Shown: piece by piece, positions 8,993-16,452 of the stretch | How the letters are laid out: each line of letters opens with the position of its first letter | Numbering within the stretch: the first letter of the stretch is position 1 | Assembly: GCA_943329105.2 (NCBI GenBank) | Contig: CALQCP020000004.1 | Coordinates: forward strand, 1-29,708 | Source: Chitinophaga pinensis | Lineage (GTDB): Bacteria; Planctomycetota; Phycisphaerae; Phycisphaerales; SM1A02 | Reading direction: 5' to 3' | DNA: 29,708 nt | Made by a program: the position numbers and the translations under genes | Notes under the pieces: generated by a model | Databases searched by the model: none | Told to the model about the DNA's origin: nothing | The model's input: only the letters and a program-made list of their open reading frames with translations

Positions 8993-10134
8993 CAGATGCC
9001 CCCGAGTTTGACGATTTCGACGGTCTCGATGCGGGGGCGCCCTCAGGCGCTGCGAAGCCCGGGCACGATGACCATGGCCGCTCTGCTGTTGGACCATGGT
9101 TTGTCCGATTCGCTGGCAGGCGCACTGGTCCATTCGATGCGGAACGGCTGCGAATATTGGCACAGCGCGGTGCGCTCTCGCGCGTCCACGCGTTGAGTGT
9201 CGATGGCAAAGTTTGGTCGGCCGCCACCACCGTACGAGCAGTGTTCAATGCGGACGGGTCGGTGGTTGCAACGGGCGTGCGCGCGGTGGAAATGGAAGAA
9301 GACCGTCCGGACTTCGGCGGTGAACTTCCTGGTACGGCACCCGAGGAATTCCCCCAGTACAGCTCACGACGATTCATGGGCAGCGCCTTCGTTCGCCCAG
9401 TGGTGATCTGCGCGCTTGTTCTTGCGACCATCATGTTGGCCTTACCAACCTCGCGCGACGACGCCGGCGAGCTTGCGTGGTGGTGGCACGAGGGTGCGTT
9501 AGGTATCGCAGTCCGCGGCCTGTGTGCGTTCGCGGTTCTGGGTGGTTGGGTCGTGGCGTTTCTTCCACCAGAGCCCGCCCGCGCTGCATCTGTCTCTGCA
9601 GTGGCAGCGGTTCTTGCCGCAGCTGGCGCGCTGGTGCTGGCTCCGTGGGCGCCGTGGGCGCTGGTGATTGCACTTCTTGTCCCAATCGCGGCCCTCCTGG
9701 TTGCACTTGATGCTGCGGGCTCTCCCGGCATCCGCCCGATGGGTATTGTTGCGGTTTCCACCGCGGCGCTGATGGGGGCGGCATGTATTGCGCTCGGCGT
9801 CTTCTGGTATTCACCATGGACGCTCGCGGGAATGATTCTTGGCACTGCTGGCGCGGGCGCACTCGGTTGGGCCGGCGTGTCTTCGATACGGCACAAGGGG
9901 CCCAGTGCTACAGGAGTCTTCTGGAGTGGCATCATCGCCGCCACTGGATCCATGGCGTGCATCTTTGCGGCAGCATTTGCTGGGTTAAACAGCCCAACAC
10001 CGATGGTGGGTGCGCAGGGCGCCGTTTCTGCGTGCCTCGTACTTGCCTTCTCAGCGCTCTCTTGGGCAGCGGTGCACGAGACGGTTGAAAGTTCTCACCT
10101 ATTACGCGGCACAGAAATGAACGAAAGCGCCTGA
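8989..10134 (+). CDS. GYF_2-domain polytopic membrane protein
   Basis: 381 aa, with a GTG start overlapping the previous stop (GTGA). Residues 1-32 are acidic and disordered. Residues 36-86 match the GYF_2 fold pattern: WFVRFAGRRTGPF, then an AERLRILAQRG helix, then VDGKVWSAA. GYF-type domains bind proline-rich peptides, and two cluster proteins (vWA and GAP1-like) carry long proline-rich linkers, although their predicted location is the other side of the membrane. Residues ~130-375 contain about eight hydrophobic segments rich in Ala/Gly/Val. No transporter signature is apparent. The GYF module is probably cytoplasmic. It may be an assembly or adaptor membrane subunit. The domain call is good; the function is inference. 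Confidence 0.8.
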   Translation: MTDAPEFDDFDGLDAGAPSGAAKPGHDDHGRSAVGPWFVRFAGRRTGPFDAERLRILAQRGALSRVHALSVDGKVWSAATTVRAVFNADGSVVATGVRAVEMEEDRPDFGGELPGTAPEEFPQYSSRRFMGSAFVRPVVICALVLATIMLALPTSRDDAGELAWWWHEGALGIAVRGLCAFAVLGGWVVAFLPPEPARAASVSAVAAVLAAAGALVLAPWAPWALVIALLVPIAALLVALDAAGSPGIRPMGIVAVSTAALMGAACIALGVFWYSPWTLAGMILGTAGAGALGWAGVSSIRHKGPSATGVFWSGIIAATGSMACIFAAAFAGLNSPTPMVGAQGAVSACLVLAFSALSWAAVHETVESSHLLRGTEMNESA

Positions 10135-10164
10135 TACTCTCGGCGAAAGAACACGGAGCACCCC

Positions 10165-11034
10165 ATGGCACAGCCAACGCAACCCGCCACAGCCGTTACT
10201 ACGCAACCGAAGCTCGATGCACGCGCCGGCGACATTGAATGCATGATTGGATTCCCGTCCGGCCGCTACACGGTGGCATCTGCGCCGCTGTGGCTTGGCG
10301 TGGCAGCAGTGATGACCATCCTGGTGGCACTGATCTTGGTCATGGTTGCGCCCAACAGTTACTTGTTACTCATGATGAATCGTTGCTGGACCAATTGGGC
10401 AGTGGTGTTCTTTTCGTGGTGGTGCCTTGGCATTCTCTTTGCAAAGTGGATCAAGACCAGTATTCAACTGCGTGCGCTCCGCGCCGTGGACATCGTGCCG
10501 CGTCGCGGTGATTTCATCCTGAGTCCTGGTACTTCTGGCGACATCTTGCGCCGCATCAAGGCGGTCGCTGAGCGCCCAAAGGACTTCCTGCTCTTCCGTC
10601 GAATCGATATGGCGCTTTCCAACCTTGGCAACATTGGAGAAGTGCGTGATGTTGGCGCGGTTCTTGAAAGTCAAGCGGATTCCGACGGGTCAAGCGTGGA
10701 CTCGAGTTACACCGTCATTCGTTCGCTCATCTGGACCATTCCCATTCTTGGCTTCATCGGCACCGTCGTTGGTCTTTCGCAGGCAATCGGTTCATTCACC
10801 GATGTTCTGACGCAGACTGGCAGTGACGCAGGCAGCATCAAGAGCAAGCTTGGACCCGTGGTTGGTGGATTGGCTACCGCCTTTGAGACAACACTTGTTG
10901 CACTCATCGCCGCCGTCATCATCCAGCTTCTTTCCACGTGGGTGTACAAGCGCGAAGAGGCGCTGCTTGACGGCATTACCGACTTCACCACTGAAAATGT
11001 GCTTTCGCGCCTGAAACTCACCGATTGGCAGTGA
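10165..11034 (+). CDS. MotA/TolQ/ExbB-type proton channel family protein
   Basis: 289 aa. GGAG at 10155-10158 lies 6 nt before the ATG. Four TM helices are seen: about 42-62, 76-95, 186-209 and 233-257, with a ~90-residue cytoplasmic loop between the second and third. TM3 carries IPILGFIGTVVGL and TM4 carries GLATAFETTLVALIAA, the two most conserved family signatures (PxLGxxGTVxG and GLxxAxxTTxxGL). This family forms the pentameric stator of ion-driven motors (MotA, TolQ, ExbB, GldL, ZorA), working with a single-TM B subunit that carries a membrane-embedded Asp. Two such partners follow at once. It lacks the long cytoplasmic tail of Zorya ZorA. Strong family call; the motor role in this system is inferred. 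Confidence 0.92.
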   Translation: MAQPTQPATAVTTQPKLDARAGDIECMIGFPSGRYTVASAPLWLGVAAVMTILVALILVMVAPNSYLLLMMNRCWTNWAVVFFSWWCLGILFAKWIKTSIQLRALRAVDIVPRRGDFILSPGTSGDILRRIKAVAERPKDFLLFRRIDMALSNLGNIGEVRDVGAVLESQADSDGSSVDSSYTVIRSLIWTIPILGFIGTVVGLSQAIGSFTDVLTQTGSDAGSIKSKLGPVVGGLATAFETTLVALIAAVIIQLLSTWVYKREEALLDGITDFTTENVLSRLKLTDWQ

Positions 11035-11037
11035 CCC

Positions 11038-11919
11038 ATGGGACGACGCAAGAAGCGCGAAGAGGCTCCGCTGAGCCTGTTTTCCTTCCAAGACATCATG
11101 GCTTGCCTCACCGGCATCCTGATTCTGGTGGCGCTGCTCATTGCCATGGATGGTCTGACAGATGAGATGGAGGCAACACCCGGCAAGAGTGGTGCGCCGA
11201 GTCCAGAGGTCGCAACGGCCCGCATTCCGGTGCTCCGCGAGCAGATTGCAATCTTGCAGCGCTCGATTGACGACCGTAAAGGCGGTCGCGATGTAACGAA
11301 GGCCGAGGTGGATCTTCTCGATTACAGCATCAAAGACAAAGCAATGCTGGTGGAACGAGCGCGTAAGCGTCTTGCGGATGCTGATGCGGAAATGAAACGT
11401 ATCGTGGCGGAGCAAGCGGCAGCGACTCAGCAAATTAAAGAACTGCGTGAGCGCATTGCTGCTGCTACGCGCGCCGCAGAGGCACAGGTGTTGCGTGAGC
11501 GCGTGAAGTTCCGTCCAGGAATGAAGTACCCCAAAGCACCGGTTTTTGTGGAGCCAATGACGAGCGGAGTGGTTCTTGGTGAACTGGACGCAACACGCAC
11601 ACCAGTTCGTATTGCCGACCTCAAGGATCCGAACGCCGACGCGCGCATTGTCGGCGCCCTTGCAAAGCGACTTCCTGATACGTCTTACGTCGTGTTCGTT
11701 GTGCATGAGGATGCAATTCCGCGCTTTGAAACACTGCGCAATGCATTGATTCGCCGTGGTTACGAGGTGGGCTGGCAATTGTGGGACGGCGCAGCGGGCG
11801 GGTTCTTAGATGGCGCATCCGAATCCACCGGGCCGGTGCCGTTGACACTTCCAGCAGTCGCCGACCAGCCAAGTGAGGCTGTGAAGTCGGGTAAGTCTCC
11901 GGCCGGAGGTGCACCATGA
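11038..11919 (+). CDS. ExbD/MotB-like B subunit 1 (TM-Asp plus coiled coil)
   Basis: 293 aa, starting 3 nt after the channel gene. A short basic N-terminus (GRRKKREE) leads to one TM helix at ~17-38 containing FQDIMACLTG. Asp19, at the start of the helix, is placed like the proton-carrying Asp of ExbD/TolR/MotB. Residues ~62-155 are a long coiled coil. Residues ~165-262 form a small alpha/beta domain (YVVFVVHEDAIPRFETL, then a helix and GYEVGWQLWD). There is no recognisable OmpA/peptidoglycan-binding signature. The C-terminus is Pro/Ser-rich. It is related in layout and TM pattern to the next protein. Expected location: inner membrane with a periplasmic C-terminus. The stop overlaps the next ATG by 4 bases. 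Confidence 0.83.
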   Translation: MGRRKKREEAPLSLFSFQDIMACLTGILILVALLIAMDGLTDEMEATPGKSGAPSPEVATARIPVLREQIAILQRSIDDRKGGRDVTKAEVDLLDYSIKDKAMLVERARKRLADADAEMKRIVAEQAAATQQIKELRERIAAATRAAEAQVLRERVKFRPGMKYPKAPVFVEPMTSGVVLGELDATRTPVRIADLKDPNADARIVGALAKRLPDTSYVVFVVHEDAIPRFETLRNALIRRGYEVGWQLWDGAAGGFLDGASESTGPVPLTLPAVADQPSEAVKSGKSPAGGAP

Positions 11920-12734
11920 GTGCAGGTGGTCGACGTCGTCGGCGTGGTGGTCGCAAGAGTTCATCACTTGCGGGTGATCCACTGGATTTGTTCTTGGATG
12001 CCATTACCAACGCGCTTGGTGTCATCATGTTCATTCTTCTGATGGTGGTGCTCTTTGGTCGCGCGAGTGATTCAAAGTCAGATGCCGCCGCTCCAACTAA
12101 GGCGGAGGTTCGCGAAGCACGTGATCTTGAAGATAAACGTCAGCAGATGCAAGCCAAACTTGACGCCCTGCCGCCCGCGGGCGACCCAGAGTTGAACGCC
12201 CGCTGGAATGCAGCCAACAAAGCGTTTCAGAAATTGGAAGATGAACTGATCGAACTTCTGAGCGAAGCCCAGCGCCGCGAGGCGGACGCGTCAGCCGCCG
12301 CCGTCAAACTTGCAGAGTTGCGCAAGGCGCTTGAGAAAGTCACCGCTGAGGCATCTACGAAATCAGAAAGTGTCACTCCGCCGAGCGGTTTCGTTCGTGT
12401 CAGCCGCTTTCAGCAGGATCAACGAAAGTCGGTCATCCTGCTCCTCTCCGGAGGCAAGCTTTTGCGTTTCCGCGCCACCCCGGAAACCAAGGAAATCAGT
12501 GCTCCCGCGAGCGGATTTGCGGTCAGCAACGCGGTCAGTGCAGCCGAGGGCGTCAGCCGGGCGCTCGATGGATTCCAGCCCGCCACGTACCGCGTCGAAT
12601 TGCTGGTTTGGGAGGGTTCTTTCGCGCAGGGCAAGATGGTTGAGCAGGCACTCCTGGACTTAGGGTTCGATTCGAATCCCCTGCCTGTTCGCGCGGGCAC
12701 TTCTGTTCCGTCCGGAACCGGCGGCGTGCAGTAG
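11916..12734 (+). CDS. ExbD/MotB-like B subunit 2 (TM-Asp plus coiled coil)
   Basis: 272 aa, with an ATGA overlap with subunit 1. A strongly basic N-terminus (GGRRRRRGGRK) is followed by TM ~26-48 containing FLDAITNALG. Asp28 aligns with Asp19 of subunit 1 (pattern F-x-D-x6-G). Residues ~63-150 form a coiled coil with a Pro-containing break. The C-terminal domain (~160-255) has YRVELLVWEGSFAQGKMVEQA and GFDSNPLPV, comparable in order to the end of subunit 1. No OmpA-like peptidoglycan motif is seen. Two unlike B subunits beside one A subunit suggest a heterodimeric rotor/stator arm. Homology between the two is judged by eye. Confidence 0.83.
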   Translation: MSAGGRRRRRGGRKSSSLAGDPLDLFLDAITNALGVIMFILLMVVLFGRASDSKSDAAAPTKAEVREARDLEDKRQQMQAKLDALPPAGDPELNARWNAANKAFQKLEDELIELLSEAQRREADASAAAVKLAELRKALEKVTAEASTKSESVTPPSGFVRVSRFQQDQRKSVILLLSGGKLLRFRATPETKEISAPASGFAVSNAVSAAEGVSRALDGFQPATYRVELLVWEGSFAQGKMVEQALLDLGFDSNPLPVRAGTSVPSGTGGVQ

Positions 12735-12744
12735 CGTCTGCGAC

Positions 12745-13716
12745 ATGCGCCTGTGCTCCCTTCTGTACATCCCCTTGCTCTGCATCATGGTTGGCTGCGG
12801 CAAGCCCATCGTGGTGCACGCAGTCACGGAGTCATCGCTCGATCCCATTGCAGACGTGCGCGTCTACCGACATCGCTTCGGGTTCTTCAATTTCTTTCCG
12901 GGCACCAAGTTTGTCCAGACTGGACCGGACGGCCGCGCGGAAGTCAGTGTTGGTTCCGCCAACACCAATCTCACCCTGCTGCGCGCGGGGTACGAACCGG
13001 TCATCTTTGGTGTCTTTGAAACGCCATCCGTTGCCATTGCGCCGGATGTTGGTGGCTATGACCATGTGGTGATGTTCAAGGACATCAAGTCTGCGCCGAA
13101 CAACGAATACCAAGTGCAGCTACGCCCGGTGCGTCGGGAGCCGCTCCATCTCACGGTGCGCGACTCCGCAACGAACGCGCCGATCAGTGGCGCGGAAGTC
13201 TTTGGCGCAACATTTCTGTATCTGCCGCAGCCGGGGCTGGAGGCAGACTGGGGATTCCCACCGCTGCAAGTTGCCAAGACGGACGCATCCGGCAAAGTCA
13301 CCATTGACCAGATTTCCGGCTTTCGTAACAGCATCACCGTGCGCCTCGTTGGGTACCAGAACGCAGTGATTGCCTTTGATGGTCGCGCGATCACTGGCCC
13401 GTGGGCGATTGATGTTCCGTTTCGCAAATTGCAGTCCAAGCAGATTGACTTTCTGGTGATTGACGCCAAGACCAAGGCGCCGGTGCCGGGTGCAGAAGTA
13501 CGTCTTGGCGAGTCACGCGATGGGCTGCCGCCGAATCCGAATGGTTGGACAAAAGTCGTCGGGGTGGACGGTCGCACTGGACCGATGCCGGTGGCAGACA
13601 TGTCACCGTTTCTCATTAGCGTGACCAGTAGCAACTACCAAGAGTGGCGGGGGGCGCCCGTGTGGCGGGCGTTGACCGCGGGGCAGACTAAGAAGCTGGA
13701 ATTGCAGCGGAAGTAA
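12745..13716 (+). CDS. lipoprotein with three carboxypeptidase-regulatory-like repeats
   Basis: 323 aa, 10 bp after B subunit 2. The signal peptide ends in a lipobox, IMVGC, with the acylated Cys at 18, so it should be a lipoprotein. Three beta-sandwich modules of the carboxypeptidase-regulatory / CNA-B-like type are recognised by the PIADVRVY, PISGAEVFG and PVPGAEVRLG openings. Each is followed by a 'DGR' or 'ASGK' turn and a GY-containing strand (AGYEPV, VGYQNA). Such modules serve as spacers or binding arms at the cell surface. It is the last gene of the run, giving the machine a possible outer-membrane-side component. Membership in the operon rests on spacing only. No SD is obvious. Confidence 0.82.
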   Translation: MRLCSLLYIPLLCIMVGCGKPIVVHAVTESSLDPIADVRVYRHRFGFFNFFPGTKFVQTGPDGRAEVSVGSANTNLTLLRAGYEPVIFGVFETPSVAIAPDVGGYDHVVMFKDIKSAPNNEYQVQLRPVRREPLHLTVRDSATNAPISGAEVFGATFLYLPQPGLEADWGFPPLQVAKTDASGKVTIDQISGFRNSITVRLVGYQNAVIAFDGRAITGPWAIDVPFRKLQSKQIDFLVIDAKTKAPVPGAEVRLGESRDGLPPNPNGWTKVVGVDGRTGPMPVADMSPFLISVTSSNYQEWRGAPVWRALTAGQTKKLELQRK

Positions 13717-13759
13717 GTCGATACTCGCAGACGGCGTGGGGTATCCGGGTCGCGCTTGG

Positions 13760-13853
13760 GCGTTGATGCATCACGCCTGATTTACTGGCCCGCATTCGCC
13801 TTACGAGGACGGCCGCTGAGCGCGGCCCAGTCCTCTCCGGCGCCTGCGGCCAG
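13760..13853 (+). repeat. REP-like hairpin repeat, copy 1
   Basis: A leader GCGTTGATGCATCACG precedes a long imperfect palindrome at 13785-13853. It begins CTGGCCCGCA and ends TGCGGCCAG, with nested arms CGCC/GGCG, GAGGAC/GTCCTC and GGCCGC/GCGGCC around a short loop. Near-identical copies lie at 13859-13952 and 29431-29523. It lies just after the nine-gene run and could act as a transcript end or mRNA-stabilising element. Confidence 0.85.
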
Positions 13854-13858
13854 GGATC

Positions 13859-13952
13859 GCGTTGATGCATCACGGTTGCCTACTGGCCCGCATTCGCCTT
13901 ACGAGGATGGCCGCTGAGCGCGGCCCTATCCTCTCCGGCGCCTGCGGGCCAG
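13859..13952 (+). repeat. REP-like hairpin repeat, copy 2
   Basis: Tandem neighbour of copy 1, same leader and hairpin (13883-13952). The stem GAGGAC/GTCCTC of copy 1 is here GAGGAT/ATCCTC: both sides changed, so pairing is kept. One extra G is inserted in the closing arm (TGCGGGCCAG). Confidence 0.85.
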
Positions 13953-14035
13953 GTCATGATCTTCGGCGGAACGTGGTGTTCACGCCGTTGGTAGCGCAGT
14001 GAGGCCCCGAAAATGGGGACAGGGGTGAACGGCAC
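13953..14035. other. non-coding stretch with nested inverted repeat next to asd stop
   Basis: GTTCAC at 13978-13983 pairs with GTGAAC at 14025-14030, enclosing CCCC (14005-14008) and GGGG (14015-14018) around GAAAAT. On the minus strand this lies directly after the asd stop codon, so it may be a weak terminator for the leftward asd transcript. The ATGGGGACAGGGG string also resembles flanks I recall from REP-associated elements (weak recollection). Confidence 0.35.
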
Positions 14036-15067
14036 CTATTTAAGTAGGCGTTCGGCAATCTGTAGACCGTTGAGTGCTGCGCCCTTGCGGATTTGGTCTC
14101 CGGAGACGAACAAGTTCAGGCCAAATCCTGCTGCTTGGCTGTGGTCAGCGCGGATGCGTCCAACCAATACTGCGTCGCGGCCGGTGGCATTTACCGGTTC
14201 AGGGAATCGGTTCGCAGCGCGATCGTCTACTAACTCAATTCCCGGTGCCGCCGCAAGTACAGCGCGCGCGCATTCTTCGGTGAGGGGTGTTCGGAACGTC
14301 AGATTGATGGACTCGCTGTGCGCTCGCAAGATCGGTACGCGCACGCATGTGGCCGTGATGGCAACATCGGGATCACGCCAGATCTTGCGGGTTTCTTCCA
14401 GCAACTTTCGCTCTTCCTCATTCTGCCCGTCCGCGCCAATAGCACTGTCATGGCTGAAGAGATTGAAGATGTATTGACGACCAAAGATCGGTGTCTGCAG
14501 CGGCCGTCCTGCGGACCAGTCGCCTGCTTGCTGCGCAAGTTCTGCCATCGCTGCTGCACCCGCACCACTGGCTGCTTGGTATGTGGAGACAACCATGCGT
14601 GCCACACCCGCATGGTGATGCAGCGGTGAAACTGCCATCAACGCAATGATGGTTGAGCAATTTGGAACAGCAATAATCGTCGGCACTCGAAGCACATCAA
14701 GTTCAGCACCGTTCACTTCAGGAATCGCCAGCGTGTAGCGCTGATCCATACGAAATGCACTTGACTTGTCGATCACCCACGCGCCCGATGCAACCGCTTG
14801 AGGCGCCCATTCTTTGCTGATGGCGCTACTTGCGGAAAAGAACGCAATGTTCGTTCCTGCGAAACATCCCGGCGCAAGTGGCTCGACCGTTACATCACGG
14901 CCCAGCGCTCGCAGCGTCTTCCCCGCACTGCGCGCACTGGCAAAGACCCGCACGCTGCGCGCAGGAAACGAACGTTCCGCAAGCAGTGCCAGCAATTCCT
15001 CGCCGACCGCTCCGGTTGCTCCAACGATTGCAATCGCTGGATCTGATGGAATTCGCACCGGAGTCAC
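14036..15067 (-). CDS. asd: aspartate-semialdehyde dehydrogenase
   Basis: 343 aa. It reduces aspartyl phosphate to aspartate semialdehyde with NADPH, feeding lysine/diaminopimelate, threonine and methionine synthesis in the cytoplasm. Seen: the N-terminal nucleotide-binding loop GATGAVGEELL, the catalytic Cys in PNCSTI, the substrate-binding Glu/Arg region around GQNEEER, and the catalytic His in RVPILRAHSE. The length fits the family (~335-350). The start is GTG at 15067, overlapping the apaG stop by 4 bases (GTGA), so translation is coupled to apaG. Confidence 0.95.
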   Translation of the reverse strand: MTPVRIPSDPAIAIVGATGAVGEELLALLAERSFPARSVRVFASARSAGKTLRALGRDVTVEPLAPGCFAGTNIAFFSASSAISKEWAPQAVASGAWVIDKSSAFRMDQRYTLAIPEVNGAELDVLRVPTIIAVPNCSTIIALMAVSPLHHHAGVARMVVSTYQAASGAGAAAMAELAQQAGDWSAGRPLQTPIFGRQYIFNLFSHDSAIGADGQNEEERKLLEETRKIWRDPDVAITATCVRVPILRAHSESINLTFRTPLTEECARAVLAAAPGIELVDDRAANRFPEPVNATGRDAVLVGRIRADHSQAAGFGLNLFVSGDQIRKGAALNGLQIAERLLK

Positions 15068-15486
15068 TTGCGACGCTTCGGCTCAATGCCAACTAAGTAG
15101 AAGCGCGCCACTTGCGCATCAAAGGCAGTGTGATCCATGCGTTCGAACGTGAAACTGCCTTCCATGGTGCCCCAGTGCGTGAGCAACGGCGCAAAGCTGT
15201 GATATTCAAATCGTCCGCCCGGGGCGATAGTGGGTTGCTGGCCAACCACACCTTCGCCATCCACGTTGCGCACTTCGCCATCACCGTCAACGATCGTCCA
15301 GTGACGCTTGCGCAGAACCACGTTCTCACTGCCGTCATTGGAAATCGTCACGTGGTACGCAAAGTTGTACCGACCACCCACCGGATCACTCGTCTCTGGA
15401 ATGAACTGCGGCGTCACCCGAATGCGGATGCCGTTAGTGACAACTTCGGAACTGAGATTTGTGGTGGTTGCAGAGGAAGAGGACAT
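15064..15486 (-). CDS. apaG: ApaG domain protein
   Basis: 140 aa. The ATG at 15486 gives the family length (~125-140); the frame stays open further upstream but runs into trpC. The sequence has the single-domain beta-sandwich pattern: GIRIRVTPQFIPE, YHVTISNDGSENVVL, RHWTIVDGDGEV, a GVVGQQPTIAPGG turn, FEYHSFAPL and GTMEGSFTF. The function is not well settled; the family was linked to divalent cation efflux and Ap4A levels in enterobacteria. It lies between trpC (86-bp gap) and asd (4-bp overlap). Confidence 0.93.
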   Translation of the reverse strand: MSSSSATTTNLSSEVVTNGIRIRVTPQFIPETSDPVGGRYNFAYHVTISNDGSENVVLRKRHWTIVDGDGEVRNVDGEGVVGQQPTIAPGGRFEYHSFAPLLTHWGTMEGSFTFERMDHTAFDAQVARFYLVGIEPKRRK

Positions 15487-15522
15487 CGGAAGAAGTATAG
15501 GTGGCTCGACAGGCAGATCAAA

Positions 15523-15567
15523 CTGCGGCCAGCACTTCTTTGCTTGCAGCGCGTCCGTGGCCGGCAG
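15523..15567 (-). terminator. hairpin between trpC and apaG
   Basis: Arms at 15523-15531 and 15558-15567 give a 9-bp GC-rich stem with one bulged base. On the minus strand it is followed by TTTG only, so it is at best a weak attenuating or processing hairpin after trpC. Confidence 0.25.
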
Positions 15568-15572
15568 GTTTA

Positions 15573-16385
15573 TCAGGCAAGTAACGCCCGCAGCGCCGCG
15601 CCGGGATCCGGCTCGCGCATCAGGCTTTCGCCGACAAGTGCAATGTGAATTTCGTGCTTTGCCAGACGGCGCATGTCGGCGAGCGTCCGAATACCACTCT
15701 CGGCAACCATCACGCGTCGCGTGGGGGCCTCCACCATGTCTGCCACTCGGAGCGCATGCCCAAGGTCGGTTTCCATGGTGGCAAGATTTCGGTTGTTGAT
15801 TCCCAGCAGACCGTAGCCCACATGAGGAAATCCCACGTGGTTGATGACGCGCCACAGGTTGTCCAGGTCATGAACCTCAAGCAGGGTGGTCATCTGCAGC
15901 TCGGTAGCCAAAATCTGGAAATCAATGATTTCACGCTCGTGCAGGCACTCGGCAATCAGCAGGATGGCATCAGCGCCCGCCGCGCGGGACTCCCAGATTT
16001 GATAATCGTCAATGATGAAGTCCTTGCGCAATACCGGCAGCGGAACAACATCACGGATCGCATGGATGTACGAGAGGTCGCCGCCGAAGAATTCATGGTC
16101 GGTGAGGCAGCTAATCGCAGCCGCGCCAGCTTCGTAGTAACTTCGTGCAATGGCGACCGGATCGAAATCCTCGCGAATCACCCCGGCGGACGGGCTCTTT
16201 CGCTTGACCTCGGCAATGACACGCATGGAATTGGGATGTCGATCGTCCACCACGCTGCGGAAGAAATTGCGCGGGCGCCCAAGTTCAGAAATGCGCTCTT
16301 GCAATTCGCTTACTGGCACCTTGCGCTTGGCATCGGCCACTTCACGGCGCTTGTGCTCGACGATGTGCTTGAGAACGGGAACCAT
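15573..16385 (-). CDS. trpC: indole-3-glycerol phosphate synthase
   Basis: 270 aa. It closes the ring of carboxyphenylamino-deoxyribulose phosphate to indole-3-glycerol phosphate in tryptophan synthesis. The TIM-barrel signatures are all present: VIAEVKRKSPSAG, VLRKDFIIDDYQ, ADAILLIA, LLEVHD, GINNRNLATM, VAESGI and LVGESLM. The ATG at 16385 (MVPVLKHIVEHKRREV) fits the family N-terminus; the frame is open upstream to 16919, but that region is antisense to the CPBP gene. No other trp biosynthesis gene is nearby, so the pathway is dispersed. Confidence 0.95.
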   Translation of the reverse strand: MVPVLKHIVEHKRREVADAKRKVPVSELQERISELGRPRNFFRSVVDDRHPNSMRVIAEVKRKSPSAGVIREDFDPVAIARSYYEAGAAAISCLTDHEFFGGDLSYIHAIRDVVPLPVLRKDFIIDDYQIWESRAAGADAILLIAECLHEREIIDFQILATELQMTTLLEVHDLDNLWRVINHVGFPHVGYGLLGINNRNLATMETDLGHALRVADMVEAPTRRVMVAESGIRTLADMRRLAKHEIHIALVGESLMREPDPGAALRALLA

Positions 16386-16452
16386 CGGTGTTGTCGCGTG
16401 TTCAGCGCTAATCGGTGATGCGGCAATGGCCGCTGCTCCGGTAAGCGAGGTG

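Noticed and set aside
10165..12734. Zorya defence system (ZorA/ZorB)
   Set aside because: The channel lacks the long ZorA tail, the B subunits show no OmpA-type domain, and no ZorC/ZorD/ZorE-like nuclease or helicase is present.
1224..13716. Tol-Pal or TonB/ExbBD system
   Set aside because: No TolA, TolB, Pal or TonB-like protein; the GTPase, GAP1-like and GYF_2 genes do not belong to those systems.
13760..13952. CRISPR array
   Set aside because: Only two tandem units, repeats of ~94 bp with almost no spacer, and a strong internal hairpin; no cas genes.
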